NCBI RefSeq assembly: GCF_002776525.5
Contig: NC_045435.1
Span: 125,862,796 to 125,926,795 of the forward strand
Direction: 5' to 3'
DNA length: 64,000 nucleotides
DNA from: Piliocolobus tephrosceles
Taxonomy: Eukaryota; Chordata; Mammalia; Primates; Cercopithecidae
Shown here: positions 1 through 11,118 of the stretch, one piece after another
Position numbering within the stretch: position 1 is the first letter of the stretch
How the letters are laid out: each line of letters starts with the position of its first letter
Notes under the pieces: model-generated
The model's input: only the letters and a program-made list of their open reading frames with translations
Database searches by the model: none
What the model was told of the DNA's origin: nothing
Program-made: the position numbers and the translations under genes

Positions 1-118
1 GAGTGAGATGACCCCAGTACCTCAGTTGAAAATGCAGAAATCACCGGTCTTCTGTGTCGCTCGCGCTGAGAGATGGAGACTGGAGCTGTTCCTATTCGGC
101 CATCTTGCTCCGCCCCTC
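1..118 (-). mobile_element. 5' end of an L1 (LINE-1) element, body off the left edge
   Basis: Read on the minus strand, this is the start of a primate L1 5' UTR: a G-rich first few bases, then caagatggccgaatagga, then the stretch running to the ggtactggggtcatctcact block. The L1 promoter region carries a YY1 site close to the 5' end; here it reads ggccatcttg on the plus strand at 98-107. L1 insertions are usually 5'-truncated, so a preserved 5' end suggests a full-length copy extending leftward. The subfamily (L1PA or a monkey-specific L1) cannot be set from 118 bases. The insertion edge is about 118-120. Confidence 0.88.
98..107 (-). promoter_or_regulatory. YY1-type site at the L1 5' end
   Basis: The minus strand reads caagatggcc, the YY1-binding core placed about 10-20 bases inside the 5' end of primate L1s, where it directs accurate transcription start. 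All core bases are kept. Its activity here depends on the rest of the element, which lies outside the window. Confidence 0.6.
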
Positions 119-120
119 CA

Positions 121-836
121 CCTTGCAGAATCTTAATGTGAAATTTGCAGGTGCATCATCCATTTAAAACCATAAGGAAAAAGGTCAAAAAGAATGTCTT
201 GGTGGAAAGATAGAAAATAGTTAGTTCTCTCATGGCATTTTGAACATTGTCACCAATCCTTGACTCTCCATTTTAGAATTGTGACTATGCAAAAAAAATA
301 AATATTTAGTATTCAAAGTTATTCTTGGTCACATTTTCTGTTGGTTGCAGCTAAATAGTTTCTTAAATTAATAGGTAGGTGACTTCAAATGTTTGTTTAT
401 TTTATTTTTAGGGATATTTTTGCCATTATGCTAACCTTAGGCTCTACTAAAATCATTGTACTCTGTTTGTCCCAGAGACTGCTTCTTCAAGTCACCACCT
501 CCTTCTCAGATTTCCTTCAAAGTTTCTTCTCCTCTCCCATGGTGGAGCCTATAACAGTAACCAACAGCAGAATTTCCATGGGCTCACCTGTTGCTGCTCT
601 GACCTTAGCAGTCTTTTCATTAAGAAGGGTATTGCTGCACCCTGGTCTATACATGTAGAAAGATACATCTTTACCTCCCCATGAATTTGTACCACTTATT
701 GATCCATTCCTTTTCTACATGGACTAGGTGTCATGACAACCCAGACACTTGACTACCACAGTTTCTCTGATTCAGCTCACAGGAGGGGCACATTTCTCTT
801 CCTCACTATTCCAAGGCCGTTGCCACTCCTAGGGAA

Positions 837-837
<1 letters not shown>
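121..837. other. No gene recognised; unassigned sequence
   Basis: I see no confident repeat or exon here. A frame of 89 codons (389-658, +) has no recognisable domain, an average amino acid mix for random AT-rich DNA, and no upstream or downstream exon structure. It is treated as chance. Confidence 0.5.

Positions 838-879
<42 letters not shown>
838..879. repeat. (CA)n microsatellite
   Basis: About 20 uninterrupted CA units, ending in an imperfect actcac. Likely length-polymorphic. Confidence 0.95.
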
Positions 880-882
<3 letters not shown>

Positions 883-1841
883 CCCTCTCAGGAGCTTGAT
901 ATTTAGAGATGCACTTCCATCTTTGTTAGTTTCTTTTTGTACATTTTACAATTCATCATGTAATCCTTCAAAAATCTTGTAGGATTATTATTATTGCAAT
1001 TTCAAAAAAAATAATAACTTGCCTAAATTCCAGTAGCTAGTAATGAAAGAAGATAAGATTAAATGCCATATGTGACCCCAAATCCGTTCTTTTTTTCACC
1101 TTACTTTATTTCCTCCATTAAGTAGCATACTTGTTCTGCTTCTAACTAAATTACAATTGTGAAGAGAAAAAGCAGGAAAAGTTAAATAACTTTTAAAGCA
1201 GCAAATAAGCGCCAGATGAGTGTTACAGACAATAAATTACCTTAGGAACTCAGAGGAAGAATAAATGTCAAAAGGAAGATTGTTTCAATACTTAACAATT
1301 ACCAATAAGATGAGTCATAATTACTTTCCCAAATAAGATTTCAACTCTTTGTCATGGCTCATGTTGTCTTTTGAATAGTTCCCTAGCAAGTATTACAGGC
1401 ACAGAATGAACAGATTATTTAACTCTTTTGGGGCTACTTCAGATGATTTGCAGGAAAGTTAATCCAAGCTGCAGCAAATCCAAAAAAAGAACCAAAGTTG
1501 TTGGGCAGCATTAGGGACAGTTCTCCTCAATGATCTTTTCCTTGTAGCTGATTGAGTAACATTCACCTCAACATGATCTATGTTATATCTTAATAAAGAG
1601 CTGTGAGATTTGTTATAGCATGTTCCACAGAAGGAGACACAGTTATTAAATAAATGTAGCTAGTTAGAAATTGGATGTTTGCAGAATATAGTATCATCCA
1701 GTGTAAAGGATTGTGGACATGGGACTCAATTTCTTTGTTCCCTCATTCAATAAACTTTAAGTGTGTTTGATACGCTGCACTATCCTAGCATTTCAGCATT
1801 CAGAAATAATTGAGATCTTGTGTTCTTAAAAAAAGAGAAAG
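880..1841. other. No gene recognised; AT-rich unassigned sequence
   Basis: AT-rich sequence without a recognisable exon, RNA gene or confident repeat. It ends in a purine-rich run (about 1827-1846) that served as the THE1 insertion target. Confidence 0.5.
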
Positions 1842-1846
1842 AAAGG

Positions 1847-2189
1847 TAATATGGCTTGCTGATGTCCCCATCCAAATCTCATCTTGAATTTCCACCTGTT
1901 CTGGGAAGGACCCTGTCAGAGATAATTAAATCATGGAGGAAGGTCTTTCCCATGTTGTTCTCATGATAGTGAGTAAGTCTCATGAGATCTGATGGTTTTA
2001 AGATGGGAGTTTCCCTGTACAAACTCTCTTCTCTTGTCTGCTGCCATGTGAGACATGTCTTTCACATTCCACCATGATGGTGAGGCCTCCCCAGCCATGT
2101 GGAACTGTAAGTTCAATAAATCTCCTTCTTTTGTAAATTGCCCAGCCTCAGGTGTGTCTTTATCAGCAGTGTGAAAATGGACTAATACA
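1847..2189 (+). repeat. THE1 5' LTR
   Basis: The LTR shows the THE1 landmarks in order: tccccatccaaatctcatct, the ttctcatgatagtgagtaag block, the gaggcctccccagccatgtg block, and the end ggactaataca followed by the primer-binding area taaattggtacca. The 'ttcaataaa' near 2115 is the polyadenylation region of the LTR. Confidence 0.93.
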
Positions 2190-2535
2190 GTAAATTGGTA
2201 CCAGTAGAGTGGATGCTGCTGAAAAGACACCTGAAAATGTGGAAGCAACTTTGGAACTGGATAACAGGCAGGGGCTGGAACAGTTTGGAGGGCTCAGAAG
2301 GAGATAGGAAAATGTGGGAAAGTTTGGAACTTCCTAGAGACCTGTTGAATGTCTTTGCCCAAAATGTTGGTAGTGATATGGACATTAAAGTCCAGGCTGA
2401 GATACTCTCAGATGGAAATGAGGAACTTGGGAACTGGAGTAAAAGTGACCCTTGTTGTGTTTCAGCAAAGAGACTGGCAGCATTTTGCCCCTGCCCTAGA
2501 GATATGTGGAACTTTGAACTTAAGAGAAATGATTT

Positions 2536-2830
2536 GATGGTCATGGTGGCTCACACCTGTAATTCCAGCACTTTGGGAGGCCAAGGCAGGCAGATCACAA
2601 GGTCAGGAGATTGAGACCATCCTGGCTAATGGTGAAACCCCATCTCTAACTAAAGATACAAAAAATTAGCTGGGTGTGATGATAGGCACCTGTAGTCCCA
2701 GCTACTAAGGAGGCTGACTCAGGAGAATGGCATGAACCTGGGAGGTGGAGCTTGCAGTGAGCTGAGATCACACCACTGCACACCACCCTGGGTTACAGAG
2801 TGAGACTCCATCTCAAGAAAAAAAAAAAAA
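2536..2830 (+). mobile_element. Alu inserted in the THE1 interior
   Basis: Full-length dimeric Alu with an A-tail (about 2815-2830). It has the AluY-like forms gagaatggcatgaacc and gagcttgcagtgag but many substitutions. A target duplication is visible as gaaatgattt (2526-2535) and aagatgattt at the far side, splitting THE1 sequence that reads continuously once the Alu is taken out. Confidence 0.93.
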
Positions 2831-3368
2831 GATGATTTAGGGTATCTGGCAGAAGAAATTTCTAAGCAGCAAAGCATTCAAGAGGTGACCTGGGTGCTGC
2901 TGAAGGCATTCAGTTTTAAAAGGGAAACGGAGCATAAAAGTTCAGAAAAATTGAAGCCTGACAATGCAATAGAAAAGAAAATCCCATTTTTTTGAGGAGA
3001 AATTCAAGCTGGCTACAGAAATTTGCATAAGTAAGGAGGAGCTGATTGTTAATCACCAAGACAATGGGGAAAATGTCTCCAGGGTATGTCAGAGACTTTT
3101 GCGTCAGCCCCTCCCATCACAGGCATGGAGACCTAGGAGGAAAAATTGGTTTCATGGGCTGGGCTCAGGGTCCCTGTGCTGTGTACAGTCTAGGGACTTG
3201 GTGCTCTGTGTCCCAGCTGCTCTAGCTGTGACTAAAATGGGTCAAGGTACAGCTTAGGCCATGTCATCAGAGGGTATAAGCCCCAAGCCTTGGCAGCTTC
3301 CATGTGGTGTTGAGCCTGTGGATGCATTGGAGTTGAGAATTGAGGTTTAGAAACCACTGTTTCAGAGG

Positions 3369-3878
3369 ATGTGTAGAAACACCTGGATATCTAGGAAGAA
3401 GTTTGCTGCAGAGGCAGTGCACTCATGGAGAACCTCTGCTAGAACAGTGAAGAAGGGAAATGTGGGGAGGGGGCCCACACACAGAGTCCTCACTGGGGCA
3501 CTGCCTAGTGCAGTTGTGAGAAGAGGGCCACCATCCTCCAGAACCCAGAATGGTAGATCCACTGACAGCTTGCACTGTGTGCATGGAAAAGCTACATACA
3601 CTCAACACCAGCCCATGAAAGCAGCCAGGAAGGAGGCTATACCCTGCAAAGCCTGGGCAGAGCTGCCTAAGACCATGGGAACCCACCTTTTGCATCAGCA
3701 TGACCTGGATGTGAGACATTCAATCAAAGGAGACCACTGTGGAGCTTTAAGATTTGACTGCCCCACTGGATTTTGGACTTTCAGGGGGCTGTGCCCCCCC
3801 TTTGTTTTGGCCAATTTCTTCCATTTTGAATGGCTGTATTTACCTAATACCTGTATCCCCATTGTATGTAGGAAATAA
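3369..3878 (+). pseudogene. Open frame in the THE1 interior, gag-derived relic region
   Basis: A 169-codon open frame in the MaLR internal region. The homologous frame is also open in the second THE1 (127 codons, minus strand, 25499-25882), with a shared stretch including VRRGPPSSR and NGRST. MaLR interiors descend from retroviral gag-like sequence, but no intact domain or zinc knuckle is visible. I regard it as non-coding relic sequence; the shared openness is noted under findings. Confidence 0.35.
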
Positions 3879-3890
3879 CTAACTTGCTTT

Positions 3891-3892
<2 letters not shown>

Positions 3893-3924
<32 letters not shown>

Positions 3925-4185
3925 AGATGGATTTTTTTTTTTTTTTCCTGCCCGGCTGCCATTGGATTATCTTGGCTCACTGTGACCTCCACCTCCTGGG
4001 TTCAGGTGGTTCTCCTGTCTCAGTGTCCTGAGTAGCTGGGATTACAGCCACATGCCACCATGCCCAAATATTTTTTGTATTTTTAGTAGAGATGGGGTTT
4101 TGCCATGCTGGCCAGCCCGGTCATGAATTCCTGACCTCTGGTGATCCACCTACCTTAGCCTTCCAAAGTGCTGGGATTATATGTG
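3893..4185 (-). mobile_element. Alu (minus) inserted in the THE1 interior
   Basis: Minus-strand Alu: poly-T with an interruption (about 3893-3945), then the right and left arms read backwards. The target duplication is the ttgatttt type, present at 3890-3897 and again at 4185-4192. Diverged (AluS-age). The middle poly-T block after gagatgg suggests a local rearrangement or slippage near the tail end. Confidence 0.9.
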
Positions 4186-4354
4186 TGATTTTACAGGCTC
4201 ATGAGTGGAAGGGACTTGACTTGCCTCAAATGATCCTTTGGCTGTAGACTTTTGAGCTTATGTTGAAATGAGTTAAGACTTTGGGAGACTGCTAAGAGGC
4301 ATGATTGTTTTTTAAATGTGAAGATATGAGATTTTGGAGGGGCCAGGGGTGGAA

Positions 4355-4696
4355 TGATAAGATTTGGCTGTGTCCCCACCCAAATCTCATCTTGAATTCC
4401 CACGTCTTCTGGGAGGGACCTGGTGGGAGGTAATTAAATCATGGCGGCAGGTCTTACCCATGCTGTTCTCATGATAGTGAATAAGCCTCATAGATCTGAC
4501 AGTTTTTAAAAATGGGAGTTTCCCTGTACAAGCTCTTCTCTTGTCTGCTGCCATGTGAGATATGCCTTTTATCTTTTGCCATGATTGTGAGGCCTCCCCA
4601 GCCATGTGGAACTGTAAGTCCGCTAAATGTCTTTCTTTTATAAATTGCCCATTCTCCAGTACGTCTTTATCAGTGGTGTGAAAACAGACTAATACA
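4355..4696 (+). repeat. THE1 3' LTR
   Basis: It starts tgataagatttggctgtg right after the polypurine-like ggaggggccaggggtggaa and ends gactaataca. The following AAAGG matches the 5' side. Confidence 0.94.
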
Positions 4697-4790
4697 AAAG
4701 GGGAGAGGAAACAGAAAAAAAAAAAAAAAAGAATGGCGAGAGGGAAGGAGAGAGAAAAAGAGGGAGGGAAGAAGGAAGGAAAATATTTTA
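4697..4790. repeat. Purine-rich low-complexity tract
   Basis: Almost pure A/G sequence with an A run at about 4716-4731 and GGAA/GGGA blocks. It continues the purine-rich target on the other side of the THE1. Confidence 0.85.
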
Positions 4791-4844
4791 TTTGAAAGAA
4801 ATATGAATGGTTATGAATGATTAATTATATTGTAGTTGGGGAGA

Positions 4845-4975
4845 ATTTATTCAACAAATGATCATAAAAATCAGATCTGACGGTACTGTATTGAAAAAGT
4901 TCGGGATAAGATTTCTGTCCTAATGGAGCTTACAGTCTAGAAGAAGTGGGAAGGAGCTGAGAAGTCTTCACGGGT
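4845..4975 (+). repeat. Ancient interspersed repeat, family not assigned
   Basis: Resembles the abundant old mammalian repeat with 'attcaacaaat ... ctaatggagcttacagtctag'. The same type recurs at about 6680-7130, 50700-51230, 51590-51760 and 62530-63050 in this window. Confidence 0.5.
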
Positions 4976-4999
4976 AGTATGGTTCCTGTCCTCGTTGTC

Positions 5000-5085
5000 T
5001 CACATGATCTGTTATCTTAGGTAGGTCATATAATTATCTAGGCTTCAGTTTCTTAATACATAAGATAAAGTAGCTTTTTCTGCCT
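5000..5085 (+). repeat. Probable MIR fragment
   Basis: The segment 'gtcatataattatctaggcttcagtttctt...taagataaagtag' follows the MIR core order (ggcaagtta... cctcagtttcct... aaaatg) but is worn. Confidence 0.4.
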
Positions 5086-5975
5086 TTCCTAACTTGCCAC
5101 GTTGCAGAAAATAGTTAAAGAAATAGTATTTCTTAAATAATTCTCTCTTTTGGACTGTAAATCATTTTACACATGCAAATGGAATTCTTTCCACTTGGCT
5201 ATCTGTTACCCAATGAAATTTAGTATTGAACAAGAAAATTATATGCTAGCAACAGTGAATTCAGCACTGTAAACTCACTGTCAACACTAAGAAAATCAAA
5301 GGGAACAAACATGAAAAGCAAGCTTTTCTAACATTTGGTTGATGGCAGTTTGTCTTGAAAAACTTTGCTATAACATATCATAACAAATAATACCCATCAT
5401 GACATCCCTATAATAAACCATCTGCCCACTTGCCCATATATGACTACAGGAAAGTTTCCCCTTGACCCTTCTAAAAATACACCCCGTTCATCTTGAAATT
5501 TGGTAGCTGTGCCAAAGCACAAAGAAAGGAAGATTAAATGGCACATTTCTATGATTAGACACACAAACTTCCTGGAAGATATACCACCCACAAAATGACG
5601 ACCTATGATCTTCAGATAAAACCCAATCTCCTGCAGAAGAGACAATAGTATTTTTGAGATTAAAAAAACATCTCTATGCATATCACACAAGCTCTCATAA
5701 GATCGCCTAAACTTTACCAGTGAAGGCTCTTCTCTTTCCCCTGGACAACGTATGTTCTGGAAACATTTCTGAGATGACATGTAGACATTACCATTGTGAC
5801 ATGTTTATGCAGTCCCAGTGTCCCTTTCCATAATCTCAGTTGAAGACAATCATCTCAGCTACTCCTATAAAAATTGGGAAAACCCAGCAACTTAGTTACT
5901 ATTTTTGAGTTAAAATCATTTCTACTTGTTCAACAATTTTTCTCTATCTAATTACTAAGGGTACAGTGAGCTCAA
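5086..5975. other. No gene recognised
   Basis: A minus-strand frame of 127 codons (5397-5780) has no domain that I recognise and no supporting exon signals. I see nothing else of note. Confidence 0.4.
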
Positions 5976-5979
5976 CTCA

Positions 5980-6060
5980 CTGTTCTGCCACTTGAGTGCC
6001 ATTGGGCAAGTTACTGCATCAATCTCTTTGAGCCTCAGTGATATCACCTATATAATATGT
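5980..6060 (+). repeat. MIR SINE fragment
   Basis: The read ttctgccacttgagtgcc, then attgggcaagttactgc, then gagcctcagtgatatcacc follows the MIR core (tRNA-derived SINE) in order. Confidence 0.75.
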
Positions 6061-6679
6061 TTTACAGTTTAATTCCCATTTGTATAACTGATCCTTCCTT
6101 CTCAATCCTTATCTCCACTTTTCACCCTCACCTATTGGTTTATTTTGAAGTAGAAGCAGCAATACCTGACTTGTCAGGGGAGCGAGGGGTAAGTATAAGG
6201 CTGGGTGGAAGACATCTTCTTTAAAAAAAGTCTTGGAGAAGGAAAGGAGCCTACAAAACAGCCTGGGAGTCAATTACCCTCTGTTGTCGAGAGAGAGATG
6301 AAGATTAATAATGCCCACTGAGGTGGAAGACAGTACTAGCAATTAAAGGCCAGGAAAAGCAAGAGTCAGGAATGCAGATGTGTAAGTAGCTTGATGTGGG
6401 AGACTAGCAAGTAGAAAAATCCTGACTGATCCTAATACTAAGACATTGACTTCTTGCCCTTGATTTTACATACTTCTTGCTAGTGGGAATGATATGAAAA
6501 AGAGGAGGTCGGGGTCAAGAGAATACAGATAAGCAGAAAAGCAGCTGAAGCAAGGAAAAATAGAAACCTGTTTGGCAATGTTTAGTCTTCAATCACTCTA
6601 AACTTCTTTTGTTTTGATTACGTGATAGGGGCTACTGTTAGATGAGAAATAGGCTTCAAAGAGATAGCTATATGTAGTC

Positions 6680-7130
6680 TTTACCACTCATTCAACTAAT
6701 AAATATTGAATGATCACTGTATTTCTGAAATTGGAGTAGTATCTATTCCAAAACACACAACAGACTCTCTTGCCTACCAGGACTCTTAGAATCTAGTCAG
6801 GCAGATATTACTTATATTCAAAAAAAATCCAAATTCATAGTGTGTAGAAGAGGAACAGAAATGCTATATGAATTCAGAGGGGACAGAACCAACTGAGATA
6901 ATGAAGAGATGTCTCATGGAGACAGAACTTCGGTTGAAACACATAGGATGAGTAATAGTTCAATAGATAAAAATGAAGGAAATGAATTTAGAAAGAATGT
7001 GCCAAAGTTAAAAAGCCAAAAACTTCAGATGCAGTTTCTGGCAGGAGTACTGAGTAAGCAAAACTCCTTAAAGGAAGAAGTGAGAGGTGAATCTGTAAAC
7101 AAAGGTACCTAATAAAATCAGTTAAAATAA
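6680..7130 (+). repeat. Ancient interspersed repeat, family not assigned
   Basis: Begins 'attcaactaataaatattgaatgatcac' and continues through 'ggcaggagtactgagtaagc'. It matches the order of the same unassigned old repeat seen elsewhere in the window. A 67-codon frame inside (6909-7112) is chance. Confidence 0.45.
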
Positions 7131-8970
7131 AAGGGCTAATTCTGATTAAGAAAATGAAGAGCTTAGCATAGGTCTAAATATGAATTGGTGCAGATCAGTT
7201 TCTTAATTCCACTATAACTGGAGCATCTCTGTAGTTTGTTAAACATAAACTATAAAATGGACATTGCAGCAGGTATTTAAAGAAACTATTTTTGGTACAG
7301 AGGAATCTCATTTCTTGAACTATAGAGTTTCACATACAAACACAATTTCCCCCAGTCCTCCAGTTATAATAACACTAAAATGTTTCCAAGACTATATTAG
7401 AAATATATTTATCATAATACAGAGGTGCTGATGATCTGATTTGGCAACACTTGGGCTGAGAACTAGTTCATCCTTCCTGGTGTTGAAATACAGAAATTCT
7501 AAATAACTTGAACATTGGGCATTAAGTTCTTTGTTCTCCAATTTTCATGTTGCAGCAAATTAGCAACTGTCATATAAACTGGTTTGGAAAAGGATTTTAT
7601 GTAAACATTGAGTACAAAAAGAAGGGAGGTGAGTACAGTAGTAAAACCAGATGGTTTTGTGGGAAAGCTTGGAGAAGACAAAGGTAACTGAGGTCAAATA
7701 TATCTTGCTTTCCTTTGAATAAGTACAAACATGTGAAAAGGGGCTGAAAAACCCAGAGGAGTCTGCTCTGCTATATTTGCATGAAATTAGAAAGAAGAGA
7801 GCTATAATCAAATAACTTATTTGATAATGAATGTGTTGTGATAAGATGCTTTAATAGATTCTCTGGGATAAACCTTGAAAGTCACTCTAATAAAGATAAA
7901 TAGAGTAAAAATGACCCTATTTAAGTTGATTTGGGATTTTTCTCTCCACATCTTAAGCACTGAAATACTCTAATTTTCTAAGAAAATGATGAGAACCAGA
8001 GGAATAAATCAATATTATAAAGTCATAATCATTCCTACCAATTTATAATGGTCAAAACAAAATCACACTTCATGAATAAAATAAATGTAGTAAAACCATT
8101 CATAGAAGTAGAAGTAAAAAGAAAGTTAACACTCAAGTTATCCCTAATGTAGAAAGTTATTTTAACAGTAACAAAACCTAATGTCTAAGTCCTTTGGGCT
8201 TTACTAATTTATATATTTTTTTGAAAACTAATCTATGACATCTATGTTTGCTACAGCAATATCAATACTGTATAAAATTCTGAATTATATATAATTTTTA
8301 AAAATTACAATGGAATAATAATTTATTGAGTTATTATTTGTATTTAATTCTGCCTGTAATTTTCTTTCTTGTTTTAAAAAGTTATCCAGGTTTAAAATCT
8401 AAAGTTGTCTAAGGAACAGTTACCACTCTTTGTTTCCGAAAATCTACATTTATTAAGGAAATTATAACAGATTATCCCAGAGAGGGATGAAAGAGGAAAG
8501 CCTCTGAGGTAAGTAGATGTGTTAGACATTAGTACACAGATTAAAAACAGGAGGTTGTTTGGGGGGCTTGGAAGTTTCACTACCAAAGTTCTCTGTCTTC
8601 TCAGCGATGAGAATTGGCAATGACTCCAAGGGGATGCTTGTCCAAAATCCTTGTTCTCAGCAAAAGCGCCCTTCAAGAGACTCTGTGAGTTTAGATAATA
8701 GGATCACCAAATCTATGATAACAGGAAATACCTCACGCCTTATAAATACTGTTGACCTTTCCAAGACCTGGGGAGGAGAGGAGTGGAAGGAAGAGAATCT
8801 CATTAAAAATTGAGACTGAATTTCCCATCAACCCAATGGAATGAGAGCTTAGAGTCAGATTCATTTGTATTTATAAAAGGTATTGTGACATTTCTTGCAC
8901 ACTTACTTTGTCAGTACAATTTATGCTTGCAACTGAGTAAATGCATCATGTGGCAAAAATGAGCCATCTT
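7131..8970. other. No gene recognised; AT-rich
   Basis: Several short frames on both strands (for example 8392-8676 minus and 8559-8813 plus, overlapping each other) show no domain or codon pattern. Around 7420-7480 there is a weak DNA-transposon-like phrase (gatgatctgatttggcaacacttgggctgagaac), too weak to name. Confidence 0.4.
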
Positions 8971-8980
8971 GTTTCTTTTC

Positions 8981-9279
8981 CTTTTTTTTTTGAGACATAG
9001 TCTCACTCTGTCACCCAAATTGGAGTGCAGTGGCATGATCTCAGCTCACTGCAACCACTGCCTCCCGGGTTCAAGCAATTCCCATGCTTTAGCCTCCTGA
9101 GTAGCTGGGATTACAGGGGCATGCCACCACCACACCCAGCTAATTTTTTGTATTTTTAGTAGAGACGGGGTTTCACCATGTTGCCCAGGCTGGTCTCAAA
9201 CTCCTGAGCTCAGGCAATCCACCTGCCTCAGCCTCCCAAAGTGCTGGGATTAAAACCATGAGCCACCACACCTGGCCAA
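8981..9279 (-). mobile_element. AluS-type element
   Basis: Minus-strand full-length Alu: short poly-T at left, gagacatagtctcactctgtc, ending ccaccacacctggcca. Moderate divergence. It lies head-to-head with the Alu at 9414, about 135 bp away. Confidence 0.95.
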
Positions 9280-9413
9280 GCCATCTTATTTCCAATTACA
9301 TACAACAATTTATATCTAGAGTTGTAGCATTTTGAAGCTAAAGAGTATCTTGGCTTATAGGTCTTGTTTAACAATTGAGAAACAAAAAGTTAAGATAAAA
9401 ATTCCCCTTTTTC

Positions 9414-9696
9414 GGCCGGGCGTGGTGGCTCAAGCCTGTAATCCCAGCACTTTGGGAGGCTGAGGTGGGTGGATCATGAGGTCAGGAGATCGAGACCATC
9501 CTGGCTAACATGGTGAAAGCCCGTCTCTACTAAAAAAATACAAAAAACTAGCCGGGCGAGGTGGCGGGCGCCTGTAGTCCCAGCTACTCGGGAGGCTGAG
9601 GTAGGAGAACGGTGTAAACCCGGGAGGTGGAGCTTGCAGTGAGCTGGGATCCGGCCACTGCACTCCAGCCTGGGCGACAAAGTGAGACTCCGTCTC

Positions 9697-9724
<28 letters not shown>
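9414..9724 (+). mobile_element. Young Alu with Old World monkey signature
   Basis: Starts ggccgggcgtggtggctcaa and has gccgggcgaggtggcggg between the arms and ccggccactgca in the right arm. These forms mark cercopithecoid AluY-derived families. The A-tail is about 28 bases (9697-9724). The flanking tcccctttttc and tcccctctttc form an imperfect target duplication. Confidence 0.96.
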
Positions 9725-9728
<4 letters not shown>

Positions 9729-10210
9729 CTCTTTCCTCAAAAAATAATAACTTTTACTTTTCAATTTTTTCCATTAGAATGTATTCAGTTATATTTTTGT
9801 GCTTTTGCCATCCATCTTTACTTGCTACACAATGCAAGAAACTTCAAATTGTCATCTTTAGCCTTTCCCACATGCCCCGGAAAAGTTCCCATTTTGACTT
9901 CTAATAAAGTACATTTATTATTTGAAAATGCTTACCGCAGATGATATATTATTTAAATTATCATGAATTTATGCCAAGAAAATACTCTCCAGAAAGTGCT
10001 GGGTGCAGCCAATTGAAATTTAGAAGTCAACTTTGCATACTGAGACTATTTTGTTTTAAGATCACCATTATTCTCAACTTTTTGTTAGTTCCCTAGAAGA
10101 TACCGCTTTCATTTTTCCTTTTTTCTTGGCTATAAATAAGTAATCTGGGGCACTTATTTATGGCATTCAAGTTGACAAATGAGTTAACAGAAGAAAAAAA
10201 AATCCACTGC
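9725..10210. other. No gene recognised
   Basis: Unassigned AT-rich sequence. Confidence 0.4.
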
Positions 10211-10214
10211 TGGT

Positions 10215-10345
10215 TGTTAGGAGATAACAATTTAGTCACTAACTTGCAATGAACTCTTAGGCAATTTGTAATTTATTGAACCTCAGTTTTCTTAACTGTA
10301 CCAAAAGTAAATCTATGTTTGCTAACATTCCTTTCAGATTTTATA
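10215..10345 (+). repeat. Probable MIR-type SINE fragment
   Basis: 'cttaggcaatttgtaatttattgaacctcagttttctta' followed by 'acattcctttcagattttat' keeps the MIR order. Worn copy. Confidence 0.5.
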
Positions 10346-11106
10346 TTCAAGTTCTCTCACTAAACAGAAATCAAACAAACCAATCCACCAATAGAAGGTG
10401 AGGAAAAGTTGAGTTTGTTGATCTTAGGACATTAGAATATGATTCTTCTCTAATATCTACATAATCCTCTAAAGAATCTGAGGACCTCAACATTATTATT
10501 ATTTTCCTGATAACTTTCTTAGAAAAATAACTTCATTTTTCTAACACATTTATTGGATTTATTGGAAGTATTAAAGTGTAAAAATGTGGCAGAAAAAATA
10601 TTCAAAAGTTAGAAATAAGACAGAATGATAAGGGTGATGATTGTTAATATTAATGCCAAGAGCACTTTCTGATAGTTCCATTGTATTAATTCTTTTTACT
10701 CTCTTGAGGAAATGTAATTTTGTATGACCTACTATCCATAAATGAATCAGGCCTAAGCATTTTACAGCCCTGTAAAGTTAGAGGTTAGTTTGGAGAAAAC
10801 TGATAGGCGGTGATTTTTCTACCTTGCCTGGTAGAGATTGTTTACCTAGCATTGTCCTATAGGACATAAGCCTTATATCATTATTTCTTTCCTTATTGAC
10901 TATATAAATCCCAGTTCTTCATAGATCCCACAAAGACAATCCTTGTCACTCTGCTTGTTACCTCACTGATGAGTTAAATTAAAGATTAAGCCATGTTTGT
11001 TATCTATTTCTATGAGGCTATGTTTTAACAGTTTAGAAACTGATCTTTTGGAAGCAGGATACTCATTTCTTTAAGGAAGCACTAGCAAAACCCAATCTAT
11101 AGACCA
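10346..11106. other. No gene recognised
   Basis: AT-rich unassigned sequence before the Alu at 11119. Confidence 0.4.
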
Positions 11107-11118
11107 GTTCTCTACATT
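11107..11118. repeat. Alu target duplication, left copy
   Basis: gttctctacatt, repeated exactly at 11424-11435 on the other side of the Alu. Confidence 0.9.

Larger units (their letters stand above)
1847..4696 (+). mobile_element. Complete THE1 (ERVL-MaLR) provirus-like element
   Basis: The order is 5' LTR, internal region, 3' LTR, with both LTRs of the THE1 type (start t(g/a)ataagatttggctgtg or similar, end actaataca). The direct 5-bp repeat AAAGG at 1842-1846 and 4697-4701 is the target duplication, so both edges are exact. Two Alus sit in the interior (about 2536-2830 and 3893-4185). Without them the internal region is about 1.56 kb, the full THE1 internal length. MaLR elements are non-autonomous; this copy encodes no intact retroviral protein. 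The copies differ at many sites, in keeping with an old anthropoid insertion. Confidence 0.95.

Noticed and set aside
389..658. An 89-codon frame as a possible small gene
   Set aside because: No domain, no start context or splice support, and the length is common by chance in 64 kb.
838..879. CA repeat as a CRISPR-like array or regulatory array
   Set aside because: A dinucleotide microsatellite without spacers; a vertebrate genome has no CRISPR arrays.
2182..2614. Frames on both strands at the THE1 5' LTR and interior boundary
   Set aside because: They cross from LTR to interior to Alu and are chance frames in MaLR sequence.
5397..5780. A 127-codon minus-strand frame
   Set aside because: No recognisable family, and no repeat or splice context that would make it an exon.
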